Shown here in pieces: positions 1 through 7,928 of a stretch of DNA of 64,000 bases. The stretch's first letter is position 1, and each line of letters starts with the position of its first letter. This DNA comes from DASUPK01 sp963782345 (GTDB lineage Bacteria; Actinomycetota; Thermoleophilia; Solirubrobacterales; 70-9), in assembly GCA_963782345.1 (NCBI GenBank), contig CAWAJF010000008.1:62001-126000 (forward strand), in the 5' to 3' direction. The position numbers and the translations under genes are program-made. Under the pieces are notes generated by a model. It was given only the letters and a program-made list of their open reading frames with translations, did not search any database and was not told the origin of the DNA.

Positions 1-31
1 CCGCGAATTCGAGCTCGGCTAGATCCGCCAC
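1..31 (-). CDS. 5' end of an unidentified gene, cut by the window edge
   Basis: A GTG at 29-31 (minus strand) opens a frame reading VADLAELEFA that runs off the window. It lies 30 bp after the ribBA stop, where many bacteria carry ribH, but ten residues are too few to assign a family. A GGATAGG stretch 8 nt upstream could serve as a weak ribosome binding site. Confidence 0.3.
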   Translation of the reverse strand, partial: MADLAELEFA

Positions 32-60
32 GCGCGGAACCTATCCGGATTGGGCCGCCG

Positions 61-1395
61 CTAGTCGCCGGGCGGGTAGTCGCCGGGCTCCCGGCGGTTC
101 TCCTCGTCCTTGCGGTGCTCCTCGTAGAGGAGCTGCTCGTCCAGCGGCAAGCCCTGATGGTGCAGCGCGTGGCCCATCCGGTCGCGCTTGGCGTTCAGAT
201 AGGCCTCGTTGTGCGGGTTCGGCACGGATTGGATCGGCACCTGATCGGTGACCGAGAGCCCGTAGCCCTCGAGGCCGAGAATCTTCTTCGGATTGTTCGT
301 CAGGATCCGGATGCTCGACAGGCCGAGGTCGACCAGGATCTGGGCGCCGATCCCGTAGTCCCGCAGGTCGGCGGGCAGCCCGAGCTTGAGGTTGGCGTCG
401 ACCGTGTCGAGGCCCTCCTCCTGCAGCTTGTAGGCGCGCAGCTTGTTGAGCAGGCCGATCCCGCGTCCCTCCTGGGAGAGGTAGAGCAGGACGCCCTTGC
501 CCTCCTGCTCGATCGTCGCGAGCGCCGCCTCGAGCTGCTCCCCGCAGTCGCAGCGCAGTGAGTGGAAGACGTCGCCGGTGAGGCATTCCGAGTGCACCCG
601 GACCAGGACGTCCTCGGAGCCGGCGACCTCGCCCTTGACCATCGCGACGTGGTGCTTGTCGTCGATCAGCGAGCGGTAGCCGACCGCGCTGAACTCGCCG
701 AACTTGGTCGGCAGCTTGGTGGAGACGATCCGCTCGACCAGCTTCTCGGTGCGGCGCCGGTAGGCGATCAAGTCGGCGACCGTGACCATCTTCAGGTCGT
801 GCTTCGCGCAGTACTCGGCCAGATCGGGGACGCGGGCCATCGTCCCGTCCTCGTTCATGATCTCGCAGATCACCCCGGCCGGAATCAGGCCGGCGAGGCG
901 CGCCAGGTCGACCGCCGCCTCGGTCTGGCCGGTGCGCTCCAGCACTCCTCCGTCCTTCGCCTTCAGCGGGAAGACGTGACCGGGCTGGACCAGGTCCTCC
1001 GGCTGGGAGTGCGGGTCGATCGCGACCTGGACAGTGCGGGCGCGGTCGGCCGCCGAGATCCCGGTGGTGACGCCCTCGCGGGCCTCGACCGAGACGGTGA
1101 ACGCGGTCTGGAACGGCGCCTCGTTCTTGGCGGCCATCAGGTTGAGGCCGAGCTCGTTGCAGCGCTCGTCGGTCAGGGCGAGGCAGATCAGGCCTCGCCC
1201 GTGGGTGGCCATGAAGTTGATCGCCTCAGGGGTGGCGAACTGGGCCGCCAGCGTCAGGTCCCCCTCGTTCTCGCGGTTCTCGTCGTCGCAGACCACGACC
1301 ATGCGCCCCCTGCGGATGTCCTCGATCGCCTCCTCGATGGTGGCGAAGGGAGATTCGGTGCTCGACTCGGTCAAGTTGCGCTCCTTGATCGACAT
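61..1395 (-). CDS. ribBA: Bifunctional 3,4-dihydroxy-2-butanone-4-phosphate synthase / GTP cyclohydrolase II
   Basis: A 444-residue cytoplasmic enzyme making both starting blocks of riboflavin: dihydroxybutanone phosphate from ribulose 5-phosphate (N-terminal half) and the diaminopyrimidine from GTP (C-terminal half). The RibB half shows DDENRENEGDL near residues 37-47 and THGRGLICL near 64-72. The RibA half shows the zinc-binding cysteines at about 271, 282 and 284 (CLTGDVFHSLRCDC) and the QEGRGIGL loop near 308-315. The ATG at 1395 is preferred over the in-frame upstream ATG because AAAAGGAG lies 7-8 nt before it and family similarity begins there. It follows ribE by 4 nt, so the genes are co-transcribed. 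It is the last complete gene of the rib operon in the window. Confidence 0.97.
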   Translation of the reverse strand: MSIKERNLTESSTESPFATIEEAIEDIRRGRMVVVCDDENRENEGDLTLAAQFATPEAINFMATHGRGLICLALTDERCNELGLNLMAAKNEAPFQTAFTVSVEAREGVTTGISAADRARTVQVAIDPHSQPEDLVQPGHVFPLKAKDGGVLERTGQTEAAVDLARLAGLIPAGVICEIMNEDGTMARVPDLAEYCAKHDLKMVTVADLIAYRRRTEKLVERIVSTKLPTKFGEFSAVGYRSLIDDKHHVAMVKGEVAGSEDVLVRVHSECLTGDVFHSLRCDCGEQLEAALATIEQEGKGVLLYLSQEGRGIGLLNKLRAYKLQEEGLDTVDANLKLGLPADLRDYGIGAQILVDLGLSSIRILTNNPKKILGLEGYGLSVTDQVPIQSVPNPHNEAYLNAKRDRMGHALHHQGLPLDEQLLYEEHRKDEENRREPGDYPPGD

Positions 1396-1399
1396 CTGA

Positions 1400-2062
1400 C
1401 TACTCCTTTTCATGAATCGGGTTGCTCCTCGGCTTCGCCTTCGGAGCACCCTCGGATGACAAGGGTGACACGCCGCCGTCGCCGGACAACTGGCGGCGGA
1501 CATAGCGGGCGAGCACGTCGCACTCGACGTTGATGCGGTCGCCGGGCTCCAGCGCGCCGAGCGTGGTGCGCTCGAGGGTCTCGGGGATCAGCGATACCTC
1601 CAGGCCGGAATCGGTGAGATCGGCGATCGTCAGGCTCACTCCCTCGATCGCGATCGATCCCCGCTCGACGACGTATGGCAGCAGCTCGCCGGGCAGCTCG
1701 ATCCGCACCCGCTTCGCGAAGCCGTCGGCGGAGAGATCCGAGACCGTGGCCGTCCCGTCGACGTGTCCCTGGACGACGTGGCCGCCGAGCCGGTCGCTCG
1801 CACGCAGCGGGAGCTCGAGATTGACGGGCGAGGACGGCTCCAGCTCTCCCAAGGTCGTCAGGGAGAGGGTCTGGTGCATGACGTCCGCCGCGAAGGCGCC
1901 GTCGCCTATCGAGGTGGCCGTGAGGCAGGCGCCGTTGACCGCGATCGAGTCCCCTTCGGCCAGCTCGGAGGAGAGCTCGGCCCCGATCCGCAGGCGCACT
2001 CCGTCGTCCGAGGCCTCGATCGCATCGACCCGGCCCAGCTCCTTGACGATTCCGGTGAACAT
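1400..2062 (-). CDS. ribE: Riboflavin synthase alpha subunit
   Basis: A 220-residue enzyme dismutating two 6,7-dimethyl-8-ribityllumazine molecules to riboflavin. It starts with the hallmark MFTGIVKELG and has two lumazine-binding repeats; the second contains GHVVQGHVDGTA near residue 100. The ATG at 2062 is fixed by that N-terminus. The start lies 7 nt after the ribD stop and the stop 4 nt before the ribBA start, so all three are one operon. The last ~20 residues (SSEGAPKAKPRSNPIHEKE) are unlike normal RibE tails: they are encoded by a copy of a hairpin repeat (1418-1453), and this stretch also supplies the ribBA ribosome binding site. Confidence 0.96.
   Translation of the reverse strand: MFTGIVKELGRVDAIEASDDGVRLRIGAELSSELAEGDSIAVNGACLTATSIGDGAFAADVMHQTLSLTTLGELEPSSPVNLELPLRASDRLGGHVVQGHVDGTATVSDLSADGFAKRVRIELPGELLPYVVERGSIAIEGVSLTIADLTDSGLEVSLIPETLERTTLGALEPGDRINVECDVLARYVRRQLSGDGGVSPLSSEGAPKAKPRSNPIHEKE
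1418..1453. repeat. Hairpin repeat, family B copy 1 (inside the 3' end of ribE)
   Basis: A 36-bp element of the form GGGTTGCTCC - loop with GGCTTCGCC - GGAGCACCC. It matches 31289-31324 at 35 of 36 bases and is related to 58046-58086. The arms can pair with one bulged T. Here it is translated as part of RibE rather than lying between genes. Confidence 0.85.
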
Positions 2063-2069
2063 CAGCGGA

Positions 2070-3200
2070 TCACCACTCCCGCAGCCTCGCGCGGACGAGC
2101 ATGTCCTCTCCCACCTGCTCGAAGCTCGTGGCCAGCGGCCGAACACCGTCGGCGATCCGAATCGCGCCCTCTCCCTCGAGCACGGCGCGCGCCTGCGCGG
2201 CACCGACGAGGACGGGGGCGATGAACAGCCGCATCGCGTCCACCTCGCCGGCGTCGAAGAGCGCCCCGGCGAACGTCGGGCCGCCCTCGACCATCAGGTC
2301 CTGGATGTCGCGGCGCCCTAGCTCGGCGAGTCCCGTCTCGAGGCGGTCGCGGTCGGTCCGGCCCGAGGCGACCAACACCTCGGTCCCGGCGCGCTCGAGC
2401 GCATCGCGCTTGGCCGAGGGTGCCTCGGGGGCGCAGACCACGATCAGGGGGGCCTCGTCGACCGAGGCGACCAGCGCGGATTCGATCGGCAGCCGGGCTC
2501 CGGAGTCGAAGACGACCCGCGCGGGCTGGCTCGCGGCGCCCTCGATCCGGGCGGTCAGCAGGGGGTCGTCCGCGAGCGCCGTCCCGATGCCGATCGCGAC
2601 GGCGTCGCACTCGGCGCGCCAGCGATGGACGAGCTCGCGGCTCTCCACACTCGAGATCCAGCGTGAGTCGCCGGTCGGGGACGCAACGCGGCCGTCCAGC
2701 GACATCGCCGCCTTGTAGGTGACGAGCGGACGGCCGATGCGGGCGCGCTTGCGGAAGGGCTGGTTGAGAAGCCGCGCGGCGCTCGCCTCCGAGCCGCCCG
2801 CGAGCTCGACGTCCACACCACCATCGCGCAGCATCCCCGGCCCACGGCCCGAGGCCTTGTCGGTCGGATCCTCTGACGCGTAGACCACGCGCGAGATCCC
2901 TGCCTCCAGGATCGCCTCGGTGCAGGGTGGCTGGCGCCCCTCGTGGGCGCAGGGCTCGAGGGTCACGTAGATGGCCGCGCCGGCCGGATCGGATCCGCGG
3001 GCGCGGCAGTCCTCGATCGCGGCGCGCTCGGCGTGCAGGTCGCCAAGCTCCGCGTGGAATCCCTCGCCGATCACCTCGCCGTCCCTGACGATGACGGCGC
3101 CGACCAGCGGATTTGGGCTGACGCGCCCGCGTCCCCCCTCCGCAAGATCCAGGGCCCTGCGCAGATAGGACGCTTCCTGTTCGGTGCCGACAGCGGCCAT
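2070..3200 (-). CDS. ribD: Bifunctional diaminohydroxyphosphoribosylaminopyrimidine deaminase / 5-amino-6-(5-phosphoribosylamino)uracil reductase
   Basis: A 376-residue enzyme carrying out steps 2 and 3 of riboflavin synthesis. The N-terminal deaminase shows the zinc ligands HAERAAIEDC near residue 55 and PCAHEGRQPPC near 85. The C-terminal reductase has the YKAAMSLDGRVA start and the DLMVEGGPTFAGALF NADPH-domain motif near 290-305. The ATG at 3200 has GAGGAGG just upstream. As first gene of ribD-ribE-ribBA it carries the operon promoter, a TACAAT -10 with an adjoining palindrome (3233-3259). I saw no FMN riboswitch in the 160 bp upstream. Confidence 0.96.
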   Translation of the reverse strand: MAAVGTEQEASYLRRALDLAEGGRGRVSPNPLVGAVIVRDGEVIGEGFHAELGDLHAERAAIEDCRARGSDPAGAAIYVTLEPCAHEGRQPPCTEAILEAGISRVVYASEDPTDKASGRGPGMLRDGGVDVELAGGSEASAARLLNQPFRKRARIGRPLVTYKAAMSLDGRVASPTGDSRWISSVESRELVHRWRAECDAVAIGIGTALADDPLLTARIEGAASQPARVVFDSGARLPIESALVASVDEAPLIVVCAPEAPSAKRDALERAGTEVLVASGRTDRDRLETGLAELGRRDIQDLMVEGGPTFAGALFDAGEVDAMRLFIAPVLVGAAQARAVLEGEGAIRIADGVRPLATSFEQVGEDMLVRARLREW

Positions 3201-3232
3201 GCTCGCCTCCTCTGAGGCGTGGGGGGCCTGAT

Positions 3233-3259
3233 TGACTGGTCAGTCAGCCAGGAATTGTA
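3233..3259 (-). promoter_or_regulatory. Predicted rib operon promoter with palindromic operator
   Basis: The minus strand has TACAAT at 3254-3259, a good -10. The expected transcription start about 7 nt downstream falls on the edge of a perfect inverted repeat, TGACTG-GT-CAGTCA (3233-3246). A 14-bp dyad over the start site is where a repressor dimer (for example TetR-like) would block transcription. No regulator gene is adjacent, so the binding protein is unknown. Confidence 0.5.
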
Positions 3260-3345
3260 CTTACGCCCGTCGGGGGCGCTACGGCCGCAATCACAAGCCG
3301 CGGCCACCTTACGCCCGCTCCGAGATGTAGCGACCTTGCGCCCCA

Positions 3346-3351
3346 TAGTCT
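3346..3351 (+). promoter_or_regulatory. Possible -10 of a leaderless promoter
   Basis: TAGTCT lies 9 nt before the ATG of the flippase-like gene and no Shine-Dalgarno sequence is present. No convincing -35 is seen. Confidence 0.4.
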
Positions 3352-3360
3352 TGCGCGTCG

Positions 3361-4833
3361 ATGGCAATGGCAAGGGAAAAAACGGGCGAAAGCGAGGCAA
3401 AGAGCTACGGCCGCCGCGCCAGCCTGCTCTCCGTAGGGGTGGGGATCACCGGGCTGATCACCTACCTGTACTTCGCGATCGCCTCGCACGAGCTCTCCAG
3501 GGTGCAGTACGGCCAGGTCGCCGTCCTCTGGGCCGCCGTCTTCGTCGTCGTCTCGGTCCTGCAAAGGCCGGTCGAGCAGCTGCTCTCGCGCACGGTCTCC
3601 GAGAACCTCGCCCACGGCACCCCGATCGGCCACACCGTTCGGGTGGCGGCCACGATCCAGCTCTCGGTCGCGGTGGCCTTCGACGCGGTCGCGCTCGCCC
3701 TGCGCGTCCCGATCCAGGACAACCTGCTGCACGGCAACTCGACCCTCTACTGGATCGGAGTCACGGCGGTCACGGCCTATGGGGCGAGCTACTTCGCCCG
3801 AGGCTTCCTCGCGGGCAGCCACCGGCTCACCATCTACGCCCTGCTGATCATGAGCGAGTCGGTGGCACGCACCGCTTTCCCCGCCGCGGTGGCCCTCGGG
3901 ATCGCGTCGGGGCAGACGGCGGTCGCGATGGGGATCGTTGCGGCCCCCACCCTCTCGCTCATCGTGGTGCCGTTCGCCTTCCTCCGCAGATTCGGCGGTG
4001 GTGCGGCTGCCGCGGCGGCGGCTGCCGCGGAGGCGGCTGCCGCGGAGGCGGCCGGGGATGCCCCTGAGGGAGCTCCCGGCGAACGCCGGCCCGGGGGGGC
4101 ATCCCCGGGCGAGGCCGCCGTGGAGACCCCGACGGACGAATTCACCTTGGCGCGAGGTGGACGGTTCGCCGGAGGCGTCTTCCTGATCATGCTCAGCGAG
4201 CAGACCTTCATGAACGCCGGGATCATCCTGACCAACGCCTCGGCCGGGGCGGCCGCGGCGGGCTACATCTTCAACATCCTGATGATTGCCCGGGCCCCGC
4301 TTCAGCTCTTTCAGGCGGTCCAGACCAGCCTCCTCCCCCACCTGACGAGGCTTGGCTCGGAGGGCAGCGAGGCCGACTTCCGCGACTCGGTGCGGGTCAC
4401 GATCCTCGCGATCGCCGGCTTCTCGGCGATCGTCGCTCTCGCGATGCTCGTCGCGGGCCCTGAGCTGATGCAAATCGCATTCGGCAACAAGCACAGCTAC
4501 GAGCGGCTCGGCCTGGTGATCGTCAGCATCGGCATGGGGCTCTACCTCTCGGCGGCCACGCTCAACCAGGCGGCGCTCGCGAAGGGCCAGGTCCGACGGG
4601 CTTCCTATTGCTGGATCAGCTCCGCGGTCCTGTTCGTCGTCTGGGTCGCCGTTCCGATCGTCGCAAACGAGTTCCACCGGGTCGAATTCGGCTACCTGGG
4701 TGCGGCGACGCTGCTCTGCGCGCTGCTCTATTGGCTCTACCGGCAGCCTCTGGCTCCCAAGGACATCCGGGTGGAACCGGGCTCGACGGAAGAGATGGAG
4801 CTGCAGCTCGCCTCGGGCGACGAGGCCGGCTAG
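3361..4833 (+). CDS. Polytopic membrane protein, oligosaccharide flippase / MOP superfamily-like
   Basis: A 490-residue protein with about 12-14 hydrophobic segments in two halves, resembling Wzx/MurJ-type flippases that move lipid-linked sugars across the membrane. The halves are joined at about residues 215-265 by a hydrophilic Ala/Glu/Gly/Pro linker whose first part is encoded by three 15-bp tandem repeats. The start is the first ATG of ATG GCA ATG; the second, 6 nt on, is also possible. The gene is monocistronic, divergent from ribD and convergent with the ion-channel gene, from whose stop it is separated only by a palindromic repeat. Substrate cannot be predicted; superfamily placement rests on overall hydrophobic pattern. 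Confidence 0.7.
   Translation: MAMAREKTGESEAKSYGRRASLLSVGVGITGLITYLYFAIASHELSRVQYGQVAVLWAAVFVVVSVLQRPVEQLLSRTVSENLAHGTPIGHTVRVAATIQLSVAVAFDAVALALRVPIQDNLLHGNSTLYWIGVTAVTAYGASYFARGFLAGSHRLTIYALLIMSESVARTAFPAAVALGIASGQTAVAMGIVAAPTLSLIVVPFAFLRRFGGGAAAAAAAAAEAAAAEAAGDAPEGAPGERRPGGASPGEAAVETPTDEFTLARGGRFAGGVFLIMLSEQTFMNAGIILTNASAGAAAAGYIFNILMIARAPLQLFQAVQTSLLPHLTRLGSEGSEADFRDSVRVTILAIAGFSAIVALAMLVAGPELMQIAFGNKHSYERLGLVIVSIGMGLYLSAATLNQAALAKGQVRRASYCWISSAVLFVVWVAVPIVANEFHRVEFGYLGAATLLCALLYWLYRQPLAPKDIRVEPGSTEEMELQLASGDEAG
4003..4047 (+). repeat. In-frame 15-bp tandem repeat, three copies
   Basis: Three units of GCGGCTGCCGCGGMG (the third-last base region varies only as GCG or GAG at the unit end) encode Ala-rich AAAAA, AAAAE and AAAAE blocks in the flippase linker. 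The unit is a multiple of three, so copy-number change by slippage would keep the frame. Confidence 0.9.
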
Positions 4834-4929
4834 CGGCCACCAGGCCGCTGCACTTCGGAGCGGAGGGCGAAGTCCGGAGCGACTTATGTGGGGCGGCCGC
4901 CTGTGGCCGCGATCTGATGGCGAAGCCGT
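4834..4929. repeat. Palindromic intergenic repeat, family A copy 1
   Basis: The element exactly fills the gap between two convergent stop codons (TAG at 4831-4833 on plus, TAG at 4930-4932 on minus). It contains ACTTCG/CGAAGT arms, a GGCCGC/GCGGCC-type stem, and ends in ATCTGATGGCGAAGCCGTC. The same succession of motifs, in the opposite orientation, is found at 12284-12461, and the final 19 bases recur at 18147-18165. It could act as a two-way terminator. Confidence 0.8.
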
Positions 4930-6009
4930 CTAACCCAGGTCCCCCAGCACGGTCCCGGTCTCCCGGGACGTTCCGGGGACGAACATGGCCTCGAGCTTCT
5001 TCAGGGCCTCGACCGTCCCCATCGCCACGAGCACGTCGCCCGCGCGGAGCACCGTGTCGGATGGTGGCTGGGGATGGACGTTGCCGCCCGTGCTGCGAAG
5101 GGCGGCGATCGTCGTCGTCCCGCGGACCTGGCCGATCGTCATTCCCTCGGCCTGGCAGCCCACGCTGACGTCGATCTCCTCCATCCGGTACTCGGGGGCG
5201 ACGTCGACGACACCCGTGACCTGGGGCTGCAGCGCCAGCCGGGCCATCTCGGCGCCGCTCGACTTGTATGGCGAGATCACCCGGTTGGCGCCGGCGCGGC
5301 GGAGCTTCTTCTCGGAGTCCTCGACACTCGCCCTGGCGACGACGGTGATGTCCGAGCGCAGCTCACGGGCGGTCAGGCAGATGAAGATGTTCTCGGCGTC
5401 CGAGTCCACGCAGGCGAGGACGGAGACGGCGCGCTCGACGCCGGCGGCCCTCAGGATCTCGTCGTCGGACGGACGTCCATGCAGGAAGGGCACACCCATC
5501 TGGTCGGCGACGCCCCGATTCTCGTCGAGGCTGTCGATGATCACGAAGTCGTCGCCCCCGGCCTTCAGGTCGCGGGCGACCTGACGGCCGACCCGGCCAA
5601 AGCCGCAGATCAGGTGGTGTCCGCTTAGATGCTCGATCTGCTTCAGCGTTCGGCGCTCCTCGAGGATCTCGCCGAGATGTCCGGCCACGAAGAACTCCGT
5701 CACCGTCACCAGGGCGTAGAAGAGCGTACCCACGCCGAGGACGATCAGCAGGACCTTGACGATCTGGCCGGCCAGGTCAGGCGGGGTCGGATCGGACCCG
5801 ACCGTCGCCACGGTGTCGAGGGCGAAGAGGAAGCCCTGCCAGATCGAGACGCTCTCGGTGAGCGCGTAGGCGATCGAGCCGGCCGCCTGGACGGCGACGA
5901 TCACGGCGATCAACAGCGCGAGGCGCCGCAGGAACGGCTCGAACTCCCCCCGCTCGCCGGGTCCGTCGAAGCTCCTGAACCGACTGAGGCGCGCGTGCCT
6001 GTCGGTCAC
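4930..6009 (-). CDS. Two-TM ion channel with cytoplasmic RCK (TrkA-N/TrkA-C) domains
   Basis: A 359-residue MthK-like subunit: TM1 about residues 29-50, pore helix and filter about 56-75, TM2 about 82-106, then an RCK_N domain with the nucleotide-binding HLICGFGRVGRQ (132-143) and a C-terminal TrkA-C domain (about 265-350). Channels of this kind gate K+ flux in response to ligands bound to the RCK ring. The filter reads TVATVGSDPT: where K+ channels have TVGYGD this has TVGSD, one residue shorter and lacking the GYG tripeptide, so K+ selectivity is doubtful. The GTG at 6009 is 2 nt after the rpe stop and is the best start, as the frame upstream lies inside rpe. The stop is directly followed by a family A repeat. 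Confidence 0.85.
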   Translation of the reverse strand: MTDRHARLSRFRSFDGPGERGEFEPFLRRLALLIAVIVAVQAAGSIAYALTESVSIWQGFLFALDTVATVGSDPTPPDLAGQIVKVLLIVLGVGTLFYALVTVTEFFVAGHLGEILEERRTLKQIEHLSGHHLICGFGRVGRQVARDLKAGGDDFVIIDSLDENRGVADQMGVPFLHGRPSDDEILRAAGVERAVSVLACVDSDAENIFICLTARELRSDITVVARASVEDSEKKLRRAGANRVISPYKSSGAEMARLALQPQVTGVVDVAPEYRMEEIDVSVGCQAEGMTIGQVRGTTTIAALRSTGGNVHPQPPSDTVLRAGDVLVAMGTVEALKKLEAMFVPGTSRETGTVLGDLG

Positions 6010-6011
6010 GC

Positions 6012-6719
6012 CTAGACGGCGCCGGCCGCTTCGGCGATCGAGCTGTAGGCGGCCCCGGGATCGTCGGCCCCGAATACGGCCGACCCGGCGACGAACAGGC
6101 TCGCCCCGGCGGCCGCGACGCCGCCGGCCGTCCCCGTGTCGATGCCGCCGTCGACCTCGATGGTCCCGGCCCCCACCGCCTCGCTGAGACGCCCGACCTT
6201 GTCGGGGGCGTCGGCGATGAACGGCTGGCCACCCCAACCCGGGTTGACCGTCATGCAGAGAAAGACGTCAGCGTCGTTCACCGATTCGCCGACGGCGGCA
6301 ACCGGCGTGCCGGGGTTGATCGCGAGGCCCGCCAGGCAGCCGAGCTCGCGGATCGCGTTCAGCGTTCGGTTGATGTGTGGCGTGGCCTCCGCATGGAAGG
6401 TGATGCTGTCCGCCCCGGCCTTCGCGAACTCCTCGATCTGGCGGTCCGGGCTCTCGATCATCAGGTGAACGTCGATCGCCCCGCCTGCATCGTGGACGAG
6501 ATCGGCGATCGAGCCCGCGACGAGGGGGCCGATCGTGATCGGCGGGACGAAGTGGCCGTCCATCACGTCCACGTGGATGATCCGCGCCCCCGCGGCCATC
6601 ACCTCCTCCACCTGTGCGCCGAGCCTCGAGAAGTCCGAGGCGAGGATCGACGGCACGACCCGCTTCGCTGCGAAGAGGTCGCGGCGATCCGTCGAGGCGG
6701 TATCGGTGGCGGCTTCCAA
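6012..6719 (-). CDS. rpe: Ribulose-phosphate 3-epimerase
   Basis: A ~235-residue TIM-barrel enzyme interconverting ribulose 5-phosphate and xylulose 5-phosphate in the pentose phosphate pathway. Motifs in order: VPSILASDFSRLG, HVDVMDGHFVPPITIGP, IDVHLMIESPD, MTVNPGWGGQPFI and IEVDGGID, covering the catalytic Asp and metal-binding His positions. The start is uncertain. A TTG at 6719, 2 nt past the upstream zinc-ribbon stop, gives a normal length; a GTG at 6656 directly before PSILASDF is the shorter option. Ribulose 5-phosphate is also the substrate of RibBA, encoded 5 kb away. Confidence 0.93.
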   Translation of the reverse strand: MEAATDTASTDRRDLFAAKRVVPSILASDFSRLGAQVEEVMAAGARIIHVDVMDGHFVPPITIGPLVAGSIADLVHDAGGAIDVHLMIESPDRQIEEFAKAGADSITFHAEATPHINRTLNAIRELGCLAGLAINPGTPVAAVGESVNDADVFLCMTVNPGWGGQPFIADAPDKVGRLSEAVGAGTIEVDGGIDTGTAGGVAAAGASLFVAGSAVFGADDPGAAYSSIAEAAGAV

Positions 6720-6721
6720 GG

Positions 6722-6997
6722 TCAGATCGAGCGGAGCATCGAGTGGCCGCACGCCTGGCACTTCATGTCCTCGGTGCGGGTCAAGCGGCTGATCGTGCCA
6801 TGCTCGCCGCAGTTCGGGCACTGTGAGACGAGCTCGAACCGCCGCAGGCAGTAGACGCAGACGAATCGGCCTGGAAGCTGAGCGGGACGCAGCCATGGCT
6901 CGCCGCAACCCGGGCAGTTCGGCCGCTGGAGGGAGCCGTCGCTCGCCCCGGGGGCGCCGGCTGTCTCACCCACACCACTGTCGACTCGTTCGGCCAT
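6722..6997 (-). CDS. Small double zinc-ribbon protein
   Basis: A 91-residue protein of unknown function with four CxxC knuckles (CPGC, CVYC, CPNC, CQAC, roughly residues 28-31, 47-50, 60-63 and 79-82), enough ligands for two zinc ions. The first ~20 residues are low-complexity. It heads the unit zinc ribbon-rpe-channel; the TGA stop is 2 nt before the proposed rpe start, so translation is probably coupled. A TACCCT hexamer 6 nt before the ATG is the likely -10. Zinc ribbons of this form occur in nucleic-acid- or protein-binding factors; nothing here says which. Confidence 0.75.
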   Translation of the reverse strand: MAERVDSGVGETAGAPGASDGSLQRPNCPGCGEPWLRPAQLPGRFVCVYCLRRFELVSQCPNCGEHGTISRLTRTEDMKCQACGHSMLRSI

Positions 6998-7003
6998 GTG
7001 ACG

Positions 7004-7009
7004 AGGGTA
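7004..7009 (-). promoter_or_regulatory. Possible -10 of a leaderless promoter (zinc-ribbon gene)
   Basis: TACCCT on the minus strand, 6 nt before the ATG; no Shine-Dalgarno sequence. Confidence 0.4.
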
Positions 7010-7016
7010 TCGAGCG

Positions 7017-7928
7017 CTACACCGCCCTAACGGGCGGCGGGTGCCCGCGCAGGAAATCGGCCGCGCTCATGGGCTTCTTTCCGGGTGGCTGGACGAGGTC
7101 GAGCACCAGGCCGCCGTCGGCGGAGCCGAGCACGAGCTCGTCGCCGCGTGCCTCGATCGCGCCCGCCGGTGGGCCGTCCCGGACGACGCGCGCCTCGCGC
7201 ACACCGAGGCGATCGCCGCCTTCCAGCTCCAGGTATGCGCCGACATGGGGCGTCAGCGCGCGCACGATCCTCTCGAGCTCTGCCGCCGGCCGCGACGGTG
7301 CCAGGTGCCGCTCGCCGGCGGAGATCTTGTCCGCGTAGGTGGCCTCCCCGTCGTCCTGCTCCGCGAAGTCGAGTCTTCCGTTCTGGAGCTCGTCGATTGC
7401 GCGCACGAGAATCTCGCCGCCGATTTGTGCGAGCTTCGCCGAGAGCGACTCGTAGTCATCACGCGGAGAGACTGGGATCTCCTCAGCCAGGGCGACCGGG
7501 CCCGAGTCGAGCCCCTCCGTGACGCGCATGACCGTGACGCCCGTCTTCTGATCCCCGGCCATCAGCGTGCGCTCGATCGGGGCGGCCCCGCGCCAGCGAG
7601 GGACCAGCGACGGATGAACGTTGAGCATCGTCCACTCGCTCAGCAGCGGCTCCTTGATCAGCTGGCCGAAGGCGCACACGGCGACCGCCGCAGGGTTCGC
7701 CGCGCGAATCGCCTCCAGCGACTCCGCCGAGTTGACGTTGGGACTCTGATGGAGCTCGAGACCGAGCTCGCGAGCCATATCCGCCGCCGGTGGCGGGGCG
7801 AGCCTGCGCCCCCGGCCCCTGCGGCTGTCCAGCGGCGTGACGACCAGGGCCGGCCGGTGCGGGCTGTCGGCGAGGCGCCTGAGCACGATCGCCGCGAACT
7901 CCGAGGTGCCGAGGTAGGCGGTCTTCAA
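7017..7928 (-). CDS. fmt: Methionyl-tRNA formyltransferase
   Basis: A 303-residue enzyme transferring a formyl group from 10-formyltetrahydrofolate to initiator Met-tRNA. It has the N-terminal MKTAYLGTSEFA strand and the catalytic-loop signature NVHPSLVPRWRGAAPIERT near residues 100-118, then a C-terminal OB-like domain. The start is TTG, sharing bases with the def stop (TTGA), which gives tight coupling. def-fmt is a classic pair: Fmt adds the formyl group at initiation and Def removes it from the finished N-terminus. Confidence 0.96.
   Translation of the reverse strand: MKTAYLGTSEFAAIVLRRLADSPHRPALVVTPLDSRRGRGRRLAPPPAADMARELGLELHQSPNVNSAESLEAIRAANPAAVAVCAFGQLIKEPLLSEWTMLNVHPSLVPRWRGAAPIERTLMAGDQKTGVTVMRVTEGLDSGPVALAEEIPVSPRDDYESLSAKLAQIGGEILVRAIDELQNGRLDFAEQDDGEATYADKISAGERHLAPSRPAAELERIVRALTPHVGAYLELEGGDRLGVREARVVRDGPPAGAIEARGDELVLGSADGGLVLDLVQPPGKKPMSAADFLRGHPPPVRAV

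Noticed and set aside
5..18. GAATTCGAGCTCGG at the left edge matches a common cloning-vector polylinker start.
   Set aside because: It stops matching after 14 bases, reads as codons of a plausible partial gene (AELEF), and flanking DNA is normal for the genome; chance is more likely than vector sequence.
3201..3360. Possible FMN riboswitch before ribD.
   Set aside because: I could not find the conserved RFN blocks, and the short space is taken by a promoter and dyad.
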